From contig JAUYAJ010000084.1 of assembly GCA_030693565.1 (NCBI GenBank), positions 1 through 9,495 on the forward strand: 9,495 bases of DNA, written 5' to 3'. The notes beneath the pieces were generated by a model, which was not told the DNA's origin, ran no database searches, and saw only the letters and a list, made by a program, of their open reading frames with translations. The stretch comes from Rubrivivax sp. (lineage in GTDB: Bacteria > Pseudomonadota > Gammaproteobacteria > Burkholderiales > Burkholderiaceae_C). Positions 1 through 8,355 of the stretch are shown piece by piece. The position numbers were made by a program, and so were the translations under genes. The stretch's first letter is position 1. Every line of letters begins with the position of its first letter.

Positions 1-276
1 CAGCGGCGACAACAGCGCGATGAAGGCGGCACCGAGCCAGTGCGGCAGCAAAGCCGCGTCGGCGGGCACGCCGCCGAGCGCCGGCGCGAGCCAGTCGGTG
101 CGGCCTTCGGCCATCGCCACCATCTGGCCGAAGGCGGTGACATCGGCGCTGCGCCAGGGATCACGATCGACCGTGCCGGGCAGCACATAGGCGGCGCAGA
201 AGATCAGCAGTGCCAGCCGCGGCAACCGCCGCGCGCCGCGCAGCGTGACGAGGGCCGGTGTCGGGCTGCTGCTCAC
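1..276 (-). CDS. ArnT-like membrane glycosyltransferase, N-terminal part (partial)
   Basis: The minus-strand frame from a GTG at 276 stays open for 92 codons to the left edge, so the C-terminus lies outside the window. After a short polar N-terminus with arginines comes a hydrophobic stretch (about residues 18-34, LALLIFCAAYVLPG), which looks like a first membrane segment. It is followed by DRDPWRSADVTAFGQM and then LLPHWLGAAFIALLSPL. The pattern of TM1, then a DPW-type loop with acidic residues, then a second hydrophobic segment is typical of the ArnT/PMT-like (GT-C) integral membrane glycosyltransferases that transfer sugars from polyprenyl-phosphate donors. The start is uncertain: I see no good Shine-Dalgarno and the frame is open further upstream, but upstream codons would run back through the terminator. 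The gene points the same way as rpmE but is separated from it by that terminator. Donor and acceptor cannot be inferred. Confidence 0.6.
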   Translation of the reverse strand, partial: MSSSPTPALVTLRGARRLPRLALLIFCAAYVLPGTVDRDPWRSADVTAFGQMVAMAEGRTDWLAPALGGVPADAALLPHWLGAAFIALLSPL

Positions 277-319
277 GGTGCTGATGATGCCCGAGCGGGT
301 GGGGCGGCCGGCGCGGCCG

Positions 320-349
320 AAAAAAAGGCAGCCGAGGCTGCCTTTTTTG
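320..349. terminator. Bidirectional intrinsic terminator downstream of rpmE
   Basis: A GGCAGC/GCTGCC stem (327-332 and 337-342) with a CGAG loop is flanked by seven A (320-326) and six T (343-348). It therefore reads as a GC hairpin followed by a U-tract on both strands. On the minus strand it lies about 30 bases past the rpmE stop and should end the rho-rpmE transcript. On the other strand it would block transcription entering from the left. Confidence 0.92.
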
Positions 350-376
350 TCCCCGCGGGCTCGCGAGCCTGCGTGT

Positions 377-652
377 TCAGGTCGGGGCGACGGTCTTCTT
401 GAGGCCGACGCGTGCGAACTTGTTGCGGAACTTCTCGACGCGACCGCCCAGGTTGTCGATGCTCTTCTGGGTGCCGGTGTAGAAGGGATGGGTCTCGCTG
501 GTGGCTTCGACCTTCATCAGCGGCAGTTCGCGGCCGTCTTCCATCTTGATCGTTTCCTTCGTCTGCAGGCACGAGCGCGTGACGAACTTGAAACCGTTGG
601 ACAGATCGACGAAGCAGACTTCGCGATAGCTGGGATGGATGCCTTCTTTCAT
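377..652 (-). CDS. rpmE2: 50S ribosomal protein L31 type B
   Basis: A 91-residue protein beginning MKEGIHPSYREVCF and containing SETHPFYTG and a basic C-terminal part (VEKFRNKFARVG). The IHP-Y start, the HPFYTG block and the length match L31 of the large ribosomal subunit. It lacks the CxxC pairs of zinc-binding L31; only two isolated cysteines are present (residues 13 and 28). This is the type B (C-minus) form, which in E. coli (YkgM) replaces the zinc form under zinc limitation but is the ordinary L31 in many betaproteobacteria. The start at 652 is chosen over an upstream in-frame ATG at 721 because homology begins there and an AGG sits 5 bases before it. It lies 114 bases downstream of rho on the same strand, with its own likely -10 box and a terminator behind it. 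Confidence 0.95.
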   Translation of the reverse strand: MKEGIHPSYREVCFVDLSNGFKFVTRSCLQTKETIKMEDGRELPLMKVEATSETHPFYTGTQKSIDNLGGRVEKFRNKFARVGLKKTVAPT

Positions 653-746
653 GGGAGCCTCATTGCCTTCTTGGCGGTTGCGGTAGCCACACCCGAAACG
701 GCGACGCCGGACGGGATGCACTTGCCTGGGGGGCGAAAAACCCGAA

Positions 747-752
747 ATTATA
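747..752 (-). promoter_or_regulatory. Candidate -10 box for rpmE2
   Basis: A perfect TATAAT on the minus strand, 15 bases past the rho stop and about 95 bases before the rpmE2 start. No convincing -35 hexamer is found at 16-18 bases. The context TCTATAATTTCGG closely resembles the TATAAT context found at the end of trxA. It suggests rpmE2 can be transcribed apart from rho. Confidence 0.5.
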
Positions 753-766
753 GACGGCGCAGCGGA

Positions 767-2029
767 TCAACCGCCGCGGCGCATCATGTCGAAGAAGTCG
801 AGATTGTTCTTCGTCGCCTTCATCTTCTCGAGAATGAACTCCATCGCCTCGATTTCGTCCATCGGGTAGAGCAGCTTGCGCAGGATCCAGCTCTTTTGCA
901 GGATCTCCGGCTTGAGCAGCAGTTCTTCGCGCCGGGTGCCCGTCTTGTTGATCAGGATCGACGGGTAGACGCGCTTTTCGGCCATCCGGCGGTCGAGGTG
1001 GATCTCGCAGTTGCCGGTGCCCTTGAACTCTTCGTAGATCACCTCGTCCATGCGGCTGCCGGTGTCGATCAGCGCGGTGCCGATGATCGTCAGCGAACCG
1101 CCTTCCTCGACGTTGCGCGCAGCGCCGAAGAAGCGCTTGGGCCGCTGCAGCGCATTGGCATCGACGCCGCCGGTCAGCACCTTGCCGCTGGACGGCAAGA
1201 CGTTGTTGTAGGCGCGCGCCAGCCGGGTGATGCTGTCGAGCAGGATGACGACGTCCTTCTTCAGCTCGACCAGGCGCTTGGCGCGCTCGATCACCATCTC
1301 GGCCACCTGCACATGGCGGGCCGCCGGCTCGTCGAAGGTCGAACTGATGACCTCGCCGCGCACGGTGCGCAGCATTTCGGTCACTTCCTCGGGCCGCTCG
1401 TCGACCAGCAGGACGATCAGGTGGACCTCGGGGTGGTTGGCGACGATGGCATGCGCCAGGTGCTGCATCATCACCGTCTTGCCCGTCTTGGGCTGGGCCA
1501 CCAGCAGCGCGCGCTGGCCTTTGCCGATCGGCGCGATCAGGTCGATGATGCGGCTGGTGATGTTCTCTTCGCTCTTGATGTCGCGCTCGAGCTTGAACTG
1601 CTCCTTGGGGAACAAGGGCGTCAAGTTCTCGAACATGATCTTGTGCTTGCTCTCCTCGGGCGTGGCGCCGTTGACGCGGTCGACCTTGACCAGCGCGAAG
1701 TAGCGTTCACCGTCCTTGGGCACGCGCACCTCACCTTCGACCATGTCGCCGGTGTGGAGGTTGAAGCGCCGGATCTGGCTCGGGCTCAGGTAGATGTCGT
1801 CGGTCGACGCCATGTAGCTGGCCTCGATCGAGCGCAGGAAGCCGAAGCCGTCGGGCAGCACTTCGAGGACGCCGTCGCCGAATACCTGCTCGCCGCCTTT
1901 GGCGCGCTTCTTCATGATCGCGAACATCAGCTCCTGCTTGCGCAGGCGGGCGACGTTCTCGATCTCCAGCGCTTCGCCCATCTTGATGAGCTCGGAGACG
2001 TGCTGCGCCTTCAGTTCTGACAGATGCAT
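767..2029 (-). CDS. rho: Transcription termination factor Rho
   Basis: A full-length 420-residue Rho, close to the E. coli length (419). It is a hexameric RNA-dependent ATPase that binds C-rich rut sites on nascent RNA and dislodges RNA polymerase. Visible parts: the N-terminal helical domain (MHLSELKAQHVSELIKM), the OB-fold with the RNP1-like DGFGFLRS (60-67), and PSQIRRFNLHTGD (83-95). These are followed by the Walker A loop QPKTGKT (179-185), catalytic Glu211 in VDERPEEV, Walker B VVILLD (260-265), the Q-loop SSGKVLTGG (280-288) and the arginine finger in GTRREE (Arg366). All active residues are in place and there is no insertion or low-complexity extension. The start at 2029 matches the family and has a GGTG 7 bases upstream. 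trxA precedes it by 269 bases and rpmE2 follows. The leader carries features suggesting autoregulation. Confidence 0.98.
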   Translation of the reverse strand: MHLSELKAQHVSELIKMGEALEIENVARLRKQELMFAIMKKRAKGGEQVFGDGVLEVLPDGFGFLRSIEASYMASTDDIYLSPSQIRRFNLHTGDMVEGEVRVPKDGERYFALVKVDRVNGATPEESKHKIMFENLTPLFPKEQFKLERDIKSEENITSRIIDLIAPIGKGQRALLVAQPKTGKTVMMQHLAHAIVANHPEVHLIVLLVDERPEEVTEMLRTVRGEVISSTFDEPAARHVQVAEMVIERAKRLVELKKDVVILLDSITRLARAYNNVLPSSGKVLTGGVDANALQRPKRFFGAARNVEEGGSLTIIGTALIDTGSRMDEVIYEEFKGTGNCEIHLDRRMAEKRVYPSILINKTGTRREELLLKPEILQKSWILRKLLYPMDEIEAMEFILEKMKATKNNLDFFDMMRRGG

Positions 2030-2082
2030 GGGTGGACACCCTCGGGAGAATGCGACGCCGCGCCAAGGGCGTCACCGGTCAT
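2011..2082 (-). CDS. Candidate 23-codon leader ORF overlapping the rho start
   Basis: A short frame beginning ATGACCGGTGACGCC at 2082 ends with a TGA at 2011-2013, inside rho, overlapping the rho start by 19 bases in another frame. A good Shine-Dalgarno (GGGAG, 2087-2091) lies 4 bases before its ATG, better than that of rho itself. The peptide starts MTGDALGAA and ends CICQN, with no recognisable domain. E. coli has a 33-codon leader peptide, rhoL, between trxA and rho; this frame is in the equivalent place, but I claim no sequence homology. Ribosomes ending at 2011 would finish within rho's initiation region, which could couple or interfere with rho translation. The same frame extends upstream to a GTG at 2205 that has no Shine-Dalgarno, so the short version is preferred. 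It may be a chance ORF. Confidence 0.35.
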   Translation of the reverse strand: MTGDALGAASHSPEGVHPCICQN

Positions 2083-2171
2083 TCGGCTCCCGTTGGCTGC
2101 GGCCGGTCGGTCGGGCGCACGATGGTGCTGTGCGCGACGAAGCGGCGGAACGCTGGGAGGGGGAGCCGAAT
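2081..2171 (-). promoter_or_regulatory. 11-bp inverted repeat in the rho leader
   Basis: On the minus strand ATTCGGCTCCC (2171-2161) is followed 69 bases later by its exact complement GGGAGCCGAAT (2091-2081). The downstream arm contains the Shine-Dalgarno and the first two bases of the ATG of the candidate leader ORF. The transcript could form an 11-bp stem that hides that ribosome binding site. Next to the rho start, GGGU-GUCC-ACCC could form a further small hairpin. The perfect repeat is seen in the sequence; its regulatory role is inference. Confidence 0.5.
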
Positions 2172-2297
2172 CCACGCGCCACCGGACTGGTGGCCCGCCA
2201 ATCACAAAGCGCTGGCGGCGAGATCGGGGCGTGGTGGCGAATCGATCCGGCGGCAGAAGCGGCTCGTGGCCGCAGCTCTGCCTGCCTGACGGACCGA

Positions 2298-2303
2298 ATT
2301 ATA
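2298..2303 (-). promoter_or_regulatory. Candidate -10 box for rho, overlapping the trxA stop
   Basis: A perfect TATAAT on the minus strand whose TAA is the trxA stop codon. Upstream, CTGACG matches four of six bases of TTGACA at a long 19-base spacing, so the -35 is weak. If used, it gives rho a leader of about 260 bases, similar in size to the autoregulated E. coli rho leader. Confidence 0.45.
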
Positions 2304-2628
2304 GATGACCGTCGAGAAATGCCGTCAGCTGCGACTTCGACAGCGCGCCGACCTTGGTCGCGGTCAGCTCGCCGGCCTTGAAAAGCATCAGCGTCGGGAT
2401 GCCGCGAATACCGTACTTGGCGGGCACGTCGCGGTTCTCGTCGACGTTCATCTTGGTGACCTGCAGGCGGTCGCCGTAGTCCTTCGAAACTTCGTCGAGG
2501 ATGGGGGCGATCATCTTGCAGGGGCCGCACCATTCGGCCCAGTAGTCCACCAGGACCGGCTTGTCGGCTTTCAGGACGTCGGTGTCGAAAGACGCGTCGG
2601 TGATGTGTTTGATCAGTTCGCTGCTCAT
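2299..2628 (-). CDS. trxA: Thioredoxin 1
   Basis: A 109-residue single-domain thioredoxin, the standard length. It has the redox site WCGPC (Trp33, Cys34, Cys37), Asp28 buried behind it in VLVDYWAEWCGPC, and cis-Pro78 in GIRGIPT. It is a cytoplasmic dithiol reductant, recycled by thioredoxin reductase with NADPH, that supplies electrons to ribonucleotide reductase, peroxiredoxins and other disulfide substrates. There is no signal peptide. The ATG at 2628 is preceded by GGTGA at a 6-base spacing. It is the first gene of the minus-strand trxA-rho-rpmE2 group and is divergent from the kinase operon. I see no strong sigma-70 promoter pair in front of it, only a weak CAGAAT-like box around 2666-2671. 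Confidence 0.97.
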   Translation of the reverse strand: MSSELIKHITDASFDTDVLKADKPVLVDYWAEWCGPCKMIAPILDEVSKDYGDRLQVTKMNVDENRDVPAKYGIRGIPTLMLFKAGELTATKVGALSKSQLTAFLDGHL

Positions 2629-2777
2629 GGGGCGTCACCGCTTCGGGCGTTGGAGAATGCCTGCAAATTCTGACACAAAGCGCCACCGGGCGTGCCGAAG
2701 CGTCCCTGAACTGGCCTTGCTTCGTCTTCCTGTTCGGTGCATCACGGCGGCCGCGGGCAGGTTGCAATGAGCGTGCT

Positions 2778-4597
2778 ATGTCACCCGCTTCGCGTCCCGA
2801 CCCCGCAGCTGCCGCGCCCCGCGCGGCGGCGGTGCGCATGTTCGGGCGCTTCCAGTTGCTGCGCCTGCTGGGCAAGAGCGAGCGCACGATGGCCTGGATG
2901 GTGGCCGACCCGCGTACCGGGCAGGACTTGATGCTGGTGCTGCCGCGGGAGCAGCCGGCCGGCAGCGACGCGCTGGAGCACTGGAAGCAGGGCTTGCGCA
3001 AGGCCGCTCGGCTGAACCACCCGAACCTGGCGCCGGTGATCGAGTCGGGCGTCCAGGACGGCTGGCCGTTCGCTGCCTACGACGCCGATGACAGCGCGAC
3101 GCTGCGCGAACGCCTGGGCAGCAAAGGTCTGCCCGGCGCCGAGTCGGCTGCACTGCTGATCCAGGCGCTGCAAGGCACGGCCTTTGCCCATGAAGCGGGC
3201 GCCGCCCATGGTGACTTGCAAACCTACATGCTGCTGGTGAACGACCAGGGCGTGGCGCGCTTGGCCGGCCTGGAAGTGGCCGCCGAAGTGAACGGCCCGG
3301 CGGGCGGGTCCGGCGTCGAGCCGGTCGCCTTGCGGGCCCAGCGCGACGCCGCCGAGCGCGACGTCCTCATGCTCGGCCTGGTGCTGCACCAGGCTTTGTG
3401 CGGCAAGCCACCGATCGACGAGGCCGACCTCGGCCGCGTGGTGCAGGCGATGACGCCGCTGGGCCGTGAGCTCGTGCGCCTGCCCTGGGACACGCCGCAG
3501 CCCATTCCTGAAGCCTTGCGCGCCATCGTCAACCGCGCCACCGATCGCCAGGAGCGCCAGCGCTACCGCAACGCCCGCACGCTGCAGCGCGCCCTTGAAG
3601 GCTGGTTGCAGACCGAGTCGGCGGCCGGCGGCGGACCGCTGGCGCTGCTGCAAGACCGCCTGCGCAGCGCTGGCGTGCTGCCGTCGTCGCCCGGCGCGGC
3701 GCAGCGCGCCGCCCGGCTGGCCTTGATGGATCGCCAGCGCACTTTCGAGCTGGCCGAGGTCGTGCTGCAAGACATTGCGCTGGCCTTCGAGATGCTGCGC
3801 GCCGTCAACAGTGCCCAGGTTCGCAACGCCCAGGCGGTCGGCAGCGGACCGGTGCTGACGGTGCGGCGGGCCATCGCCATGCTGGGCCTGGACGGTGTGC
3901 GCCGCGCGGCGCTGACGCTGCGCCCATGGCCGGGCCCGCTGGCCGAACCGGCGGCGCTGGCGCTGGAGCGGCTGGTGCAACGTGTCAAGCGCGCCGGCGA
4001 GGTGGCGCTGGCGCTGCGCCCGGCGGGCTACGACGCCGAAGTCGTCTACCTGATCACCTTGCTGCAAAGCCTGGGGCGGCTGGTGGTGCAGTACCACTTC
4101 GCCGACGAAGCGGCGCAGATCCAGCGCCTGATGCAGCCGGCGCCAGCGCCGCGTGCCGGCGAACCCGACGAACCCGGCATGAGCGAGGAAGGGGCGTCGT
4201 TCGCCGTCATCGGCGCCGACACCGAAGCCATCGGCGCCGCCGTGGCCCGCCATCTGGGTTTCGACGACAGCGTGCTGGCGATGATCCGCCGGCTGCCGCT
4301 GGCCACACCGGTGCGTGCCAGCGACGGCGACGACGACTTGCTGCGGCTGGTCGGCAGTTGCGCCAACGAAGTCATCGACAGCCAGGCGCTGCCGGCCGCG
4401 CAGGCGCAGGCGGCCTTGCAGCGCGTCGTCCAGCGCTACGGTCGGCCGCTGGGCCTGAGCCTGCGCGACCTGCAGGCGGCCTTGCACCCGCAGGCAACGC
4501 CGCAGTTCACTGGCACGGTGGCCGCTGAGCTCGATCCCTTGCCGCCCAAGGCAGCGGCTGCCGGCGGCTTGCGTCAGCGCGCCGAGAGGCCGGTGGC

Positions 4598-4601
<4 letters not shown>
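2778..4601 (+). CDS. Pseudokinase-HDOD fusion protein
   Basis: A 607-residue protein. Residues 23-277 follow the Ser/Thr kinase fold, aligning with the downstream gene (FGRFQLLRLLG, RLNHPNL, HGDLQ, RDVLMLGLVLHQALCGKPPIDE, RYRNARTLQRALEGWL). The catalytic parts are degraded: the glycine loop reads GKSERT, the VAVK lysine is Val54, the alpha-C Glu is Gly72, HRDLKPSN is HGDLQTYM, DFG is GLE (164-166) and the APE segment is absent. Only the HRD Asp (146), the alpha-F Asp (195) and Arg262 persist. About residues 285-460 form an HDOD domain (VNSAQ at 343-347, LLQSLGRLVVQYHF at 428-441), followed by a helical tail to 607; there is no GAF domain. Probably a cytoplasmic, catalytically dead regulatory partner of the next gene, whose start overlaps its stop (ATGA). 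The first 20 residues are Ala/Pro-rich; Met21 (2838) is a possible alternative start. Confidence 0.85.
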
Positions 4602-6979
<2,378 letters not shown>

Positions 6980-6996
6980 GGCCTGCGCTGGCGATG

Positions 6997-7011
6997 GCCC
7001 TGGTGCAGGGC
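6997..7011. other. Short hairpin between the kinase operon and the 4.5S RNA gene
   Basis: GCCCTG-GTG-CAGGGC forms a perfect 6-bp stem with a 3-base loop, 18 bases past the kinase stop on the plus strand and 5 bases past the end of the SRP RNA on the minus strand. There is no T-run on either side, so it is not a canonical intrinsic terminator. It could protect a 3' end. Confidence 0.4.
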
Positions 7012-7016
7012 ATGAA

Positions 7017-7116
7017 GGTGACGAGCCTGACCCCGGCACTGGTCACAACGGTTAGGGCTGCTTGGTTCCCCACCTGACCCGGTTGGCCGCGCTTCCATGC
7101 GGGGAGGCCCGTCACC
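7017..7116 (-). ncRNA. ffs: 4.5S RNA (signal recognition particle RNA, small bacterial type)
   Basis: On the minus strand the conserved SRP domain IV is plain: GGTCAGG-TGG-GGAA-CCA-AGCAGCC. It has the GGAA tetraloop, a 3-bp stem, and the CAGG/AGCA internal loop that binds Ffh. E. coli has TCC-GGAA-GGA at the same place, so the closing pairs differ but pairing is kept. The ends pair as a long hairpin: GGTGACG at the 5' end (7116-7110) with CGTCACC at the 3' end (7023-7017), then GCCT/AGGC and CCCCG/CGGGG further in. The total of about 100 bases fits the roughly 110-base small SRP RNA. With Ffh and FtsY it targets membrane proteins to the translocon. Exact ends are estimated from pairing. A TACAAT box just upstream suggests its own promoter. 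Confidence 0.93.
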
Positions 7117-7120
7117 GGTG

Positions 7121-7126
7121 ATTGTA
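7121..7126 (-). promoter_or_regulatory. Candidate -10 box for the 4.5S RNA gene
   Basis: TACAAT on the minus strand ends 4 bases before the first paired base of the SRP RNA, so transcription would start at or just inside 7116. No good -35 hexamer is visible at 16-18 bases. Confidence 0.55.
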
Positions 7127-7129
7127 GGC

Positions 7130-7164
7130 GAGCCGCGGCCCGGGTTCCGGCCCGCCGCTGGCTC
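7130..7164 (-). other. GC-rich hairpin over the stop codon of the PurM-like gene
   Basis: GAGCCGCGGC (7130-7139) pairs with GCCGC-T-GGCTC (7154-7164), a 10-bp stem with one bulged base and an inner CCGG/CCGG stem. It covers the stop codon (7163-7165) of the minus-strand gene and has no U-tract after it. It may stabilise the mRNA 3' end or weakly separate this gene from the 4.5S RNA promoter 4 bases beyond. Confidence 0.4.
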
Positions 7165-8293
7165 AGCGCAACTGCAGCGCGTCGTCGCCGTATTCGATGC
7201 CCAGCGGCTCGATGATCAGGCGCTTGGGCCCGGCCTCGACGCGGCCGGCCACCACCGCGCCAATGCCTTGCTCGCGCGCCACCTCGGCGGTGCGCTCGGC
7301 GTCTGCGGCGGCGACGAAGAGGGCAAAACCGACCCCCATGTTGAGCGTGCCGTAGGCCTCGAAGTCGTCCAGCTGGGCTTGCTGCTGGATGAACTTCAGC
7401 ACCGGCGGCACCGGCGGCACGGCGTCGATGCGGTAGGTGTGCGCTGACGGGTGGCGCAGCAGCTTGCGCCAGCCGTGGCCGGTGATGTTGGCGGCGTAAT
7501 GCGGCGTGATGCCGGCGCGGTGCAAGGCCTCGGTGACGGGCGAATACAGCACCGTGGGCGCGAGCAGAGCCTCGCCATAAGTCTGCTGGGCGTCGGGCAG
7601 GTGGGTCATGTACCCCTCGGGCAGGCGCTCGACCAGCTTGCGCGCCAGGCTCAGGCCGTTGGCGTGGATGCCGCTGGACGCCAGCAGCACGATGGCGTCG
7701 CCCGGGCCCAGGCGTTCGCCCAGCGAGAGCCGGCTCTTGGGCTGCACGATGCCGGTGCAGGCGGCGGCCAGGTCGATGCGGCCGCTTTCGACGATGCCGG
7801 CCAGCGCCGGCGTTTCGCCACCGCCCCAGGCCACGCCGCAGGTGTCGCAGGCCTGTTTCCAGCCCGCCACCAGGGCTTGGGCTCGTTCGTCGTCGGCAAA
7901 CCAGTCGCTGCCGCCGGCGGCCCAGTAAGCCTGCACCACCAGCGGCGTGGCGCCGACGGTGATGAGGTCGTTGACCGCCATCGCGATTGTGTCTTGAGCG
8001 ATGCCGGCGTAGAAGCTGCGTCCGGTCAGGCGCTGCATCTCGTCGGCCACCAAGGCCTTTGAGCCCAGGCATTCGACGATGCTGGCCAGGTAGAAGGGGC
8101 CGACGTCGACGACATAGGCCGATTCACCGCGTGAGGCGCTGACTTCGCTGAAGCCGTGCGCTGTCAGGTGGCCGGCGGTGGCGGCGGCGGCGCGCTGCGC
8201 GGCCACCTTCAGCGGGTCGATCAAGTCGTAGTTGACGCCCGACTGCTCATAGGTCAGCGGGGTGGCGGCGGGGGAGGGGTCGGGGTGCTGCAT
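7163..8293 (-). CDS. AIR synthase-related (PurM-superfamily) protein
   Basis: A 376-residue protein with the PurM order of motifs: TYEQSGVNYDLIDPLK near the N-terminus, AMAVNDLITVGATPL, WGGGET (as in the PurM GGET), LLASSGIHANGLSLARK, LLAPTVLY, NITGHGWRKL (PurM has LTGGGF) and LNMGVGFAL (PurM has FNCGVGM). PurM cyclises formylglycinamidine ribonucleotide to aminoimidazole ribonucleotide using ATP. The PurM signature SGTDGVGTK is replaced here by ASIVECLGSK, and EMPGMY after GGET by LAGIV. It is therefore a divergent paralog rather than an obvious housekeeping PurM, and may act on another purine-like or carboxylate substrate. Databases may still label it cyclo-ligase. The ATG at 8293 has only 7 bases between it and a GATAAT box, with no Shine-Dalgarno. 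It is divergent from dnaX and upstream of ffs. Confidence 0.8.
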   Translation of the reverse strand: MQHPDPSPAATPLTYEQSGVNYDLIDPLKVAAQRAAAATAGHLTAHGFSEVSASRGESAYVVDVGPFYLASIVECLGSKALVADEMQRLTGRSFYAGIAQDTIAMAVNDLITVGATPLVVQAYWAAGGSDWFADDERAQALVAGWKQACDTCGVAWGGGETPALAGIVESGRIDLAAACTGIVQPKSRLSLGERLGPGDAIVLLASSGIHANGLSLARKLVERLPEGYMTHLPDAQQTYGEALLAPTVLYSPVTEALHRAGITPHYAANITGHGWRKLLRHPSAHTYRIDAVPPVPPVLKFIQQQAQLDDFEAYGTLNMGVGFALFVAAADAERTAEVAREQGIGAVVAGRVEAGPKRLIIEPLGIEYGDDALQLR

Positions 8294-8300
8294 GGTGGCG

Positions 8301-8306
8301 ATTATC
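8301..8306 (-). promoter_or_regulatory. Candidate -10 box for the PurM-like gene
   Basis: GATAAT on the minus strand, 7 bases before the ATG at 8293. A TTGCCA (8329-8334) lies upstream but at a 22-base spacing, too long for a usual sigma-70 -35. The short distance would make the mRNA nearly leaderless. Confidence 0.4.
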
Positions 8307-8343
8307 GGCCCCCGGGCGGCCGCGGCGTGGCAAGCCCCGCCCG

Positions 8344-8349
8344 TAGAAT
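8344..8349 (+). promoter_or_regulatory. Candidate -10 box for dnaX
   Basis: TAGAAT ends 6 bases before the dnaX ATG (8356), so the transcript would begin at or next to the start codon. Only GAG at a 3-base spacing could serve as Shine-Dalgarno. No -35 match is seen at 16-18 bases. Confidence 0.4.
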
Positions 8350-8355
8350 GAGCCC

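Noticed and set aside
245..2020. Long plus-strand open frame (591 codons) opposite rpmE2 and rho
   Set aside because: It runs antisense to two unmistakable genes. Its composition (rich in Asp, Val, Leu, His, Gln) is what the complement of GC-biased codons gives, and it has no domain.
2011..2205. Longer 64-codon version of the rho leader ORF starting at a GTG at 2205
   Set aside because: It has no Shine-Dalgarno before the GTG and a Pro/Arg-rich sequence typical of chance frames. The internal ATG at 2082 has a good ribosome binding site.
2629..2777. Sigma-70 promoters in the trxA/pseudokinase divergent gap
   Set aside because: CTGACA at 2670-2675 and TTGCTT at 2717-2722 on the plus strand have no -10 partner at a proper spacing, and CAGAAT on the minus strand has no -35. 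None is good enough to list.
2767..2931. Alternative ATG at 2767 just before the pseudokinase start
   Set aside because: It is in a different frame from the kinase-like protein and yields an Arg/Pro/Cys-rich product without homology.
6997..7011. Hairpin after the kinase operon as an intrinsic terminator
   Set aside because: The stem is only 6 bp and no T-run follows on either strand. It is listed only as a hairpin.
8326..8345. TGGCAAGCCCCGCCCG upstream of dnaX as a sigma-54 site
   Set aside because: It has a TGG at the -24 position but no GC-containing TTGC-like -12 element at the right spacing.
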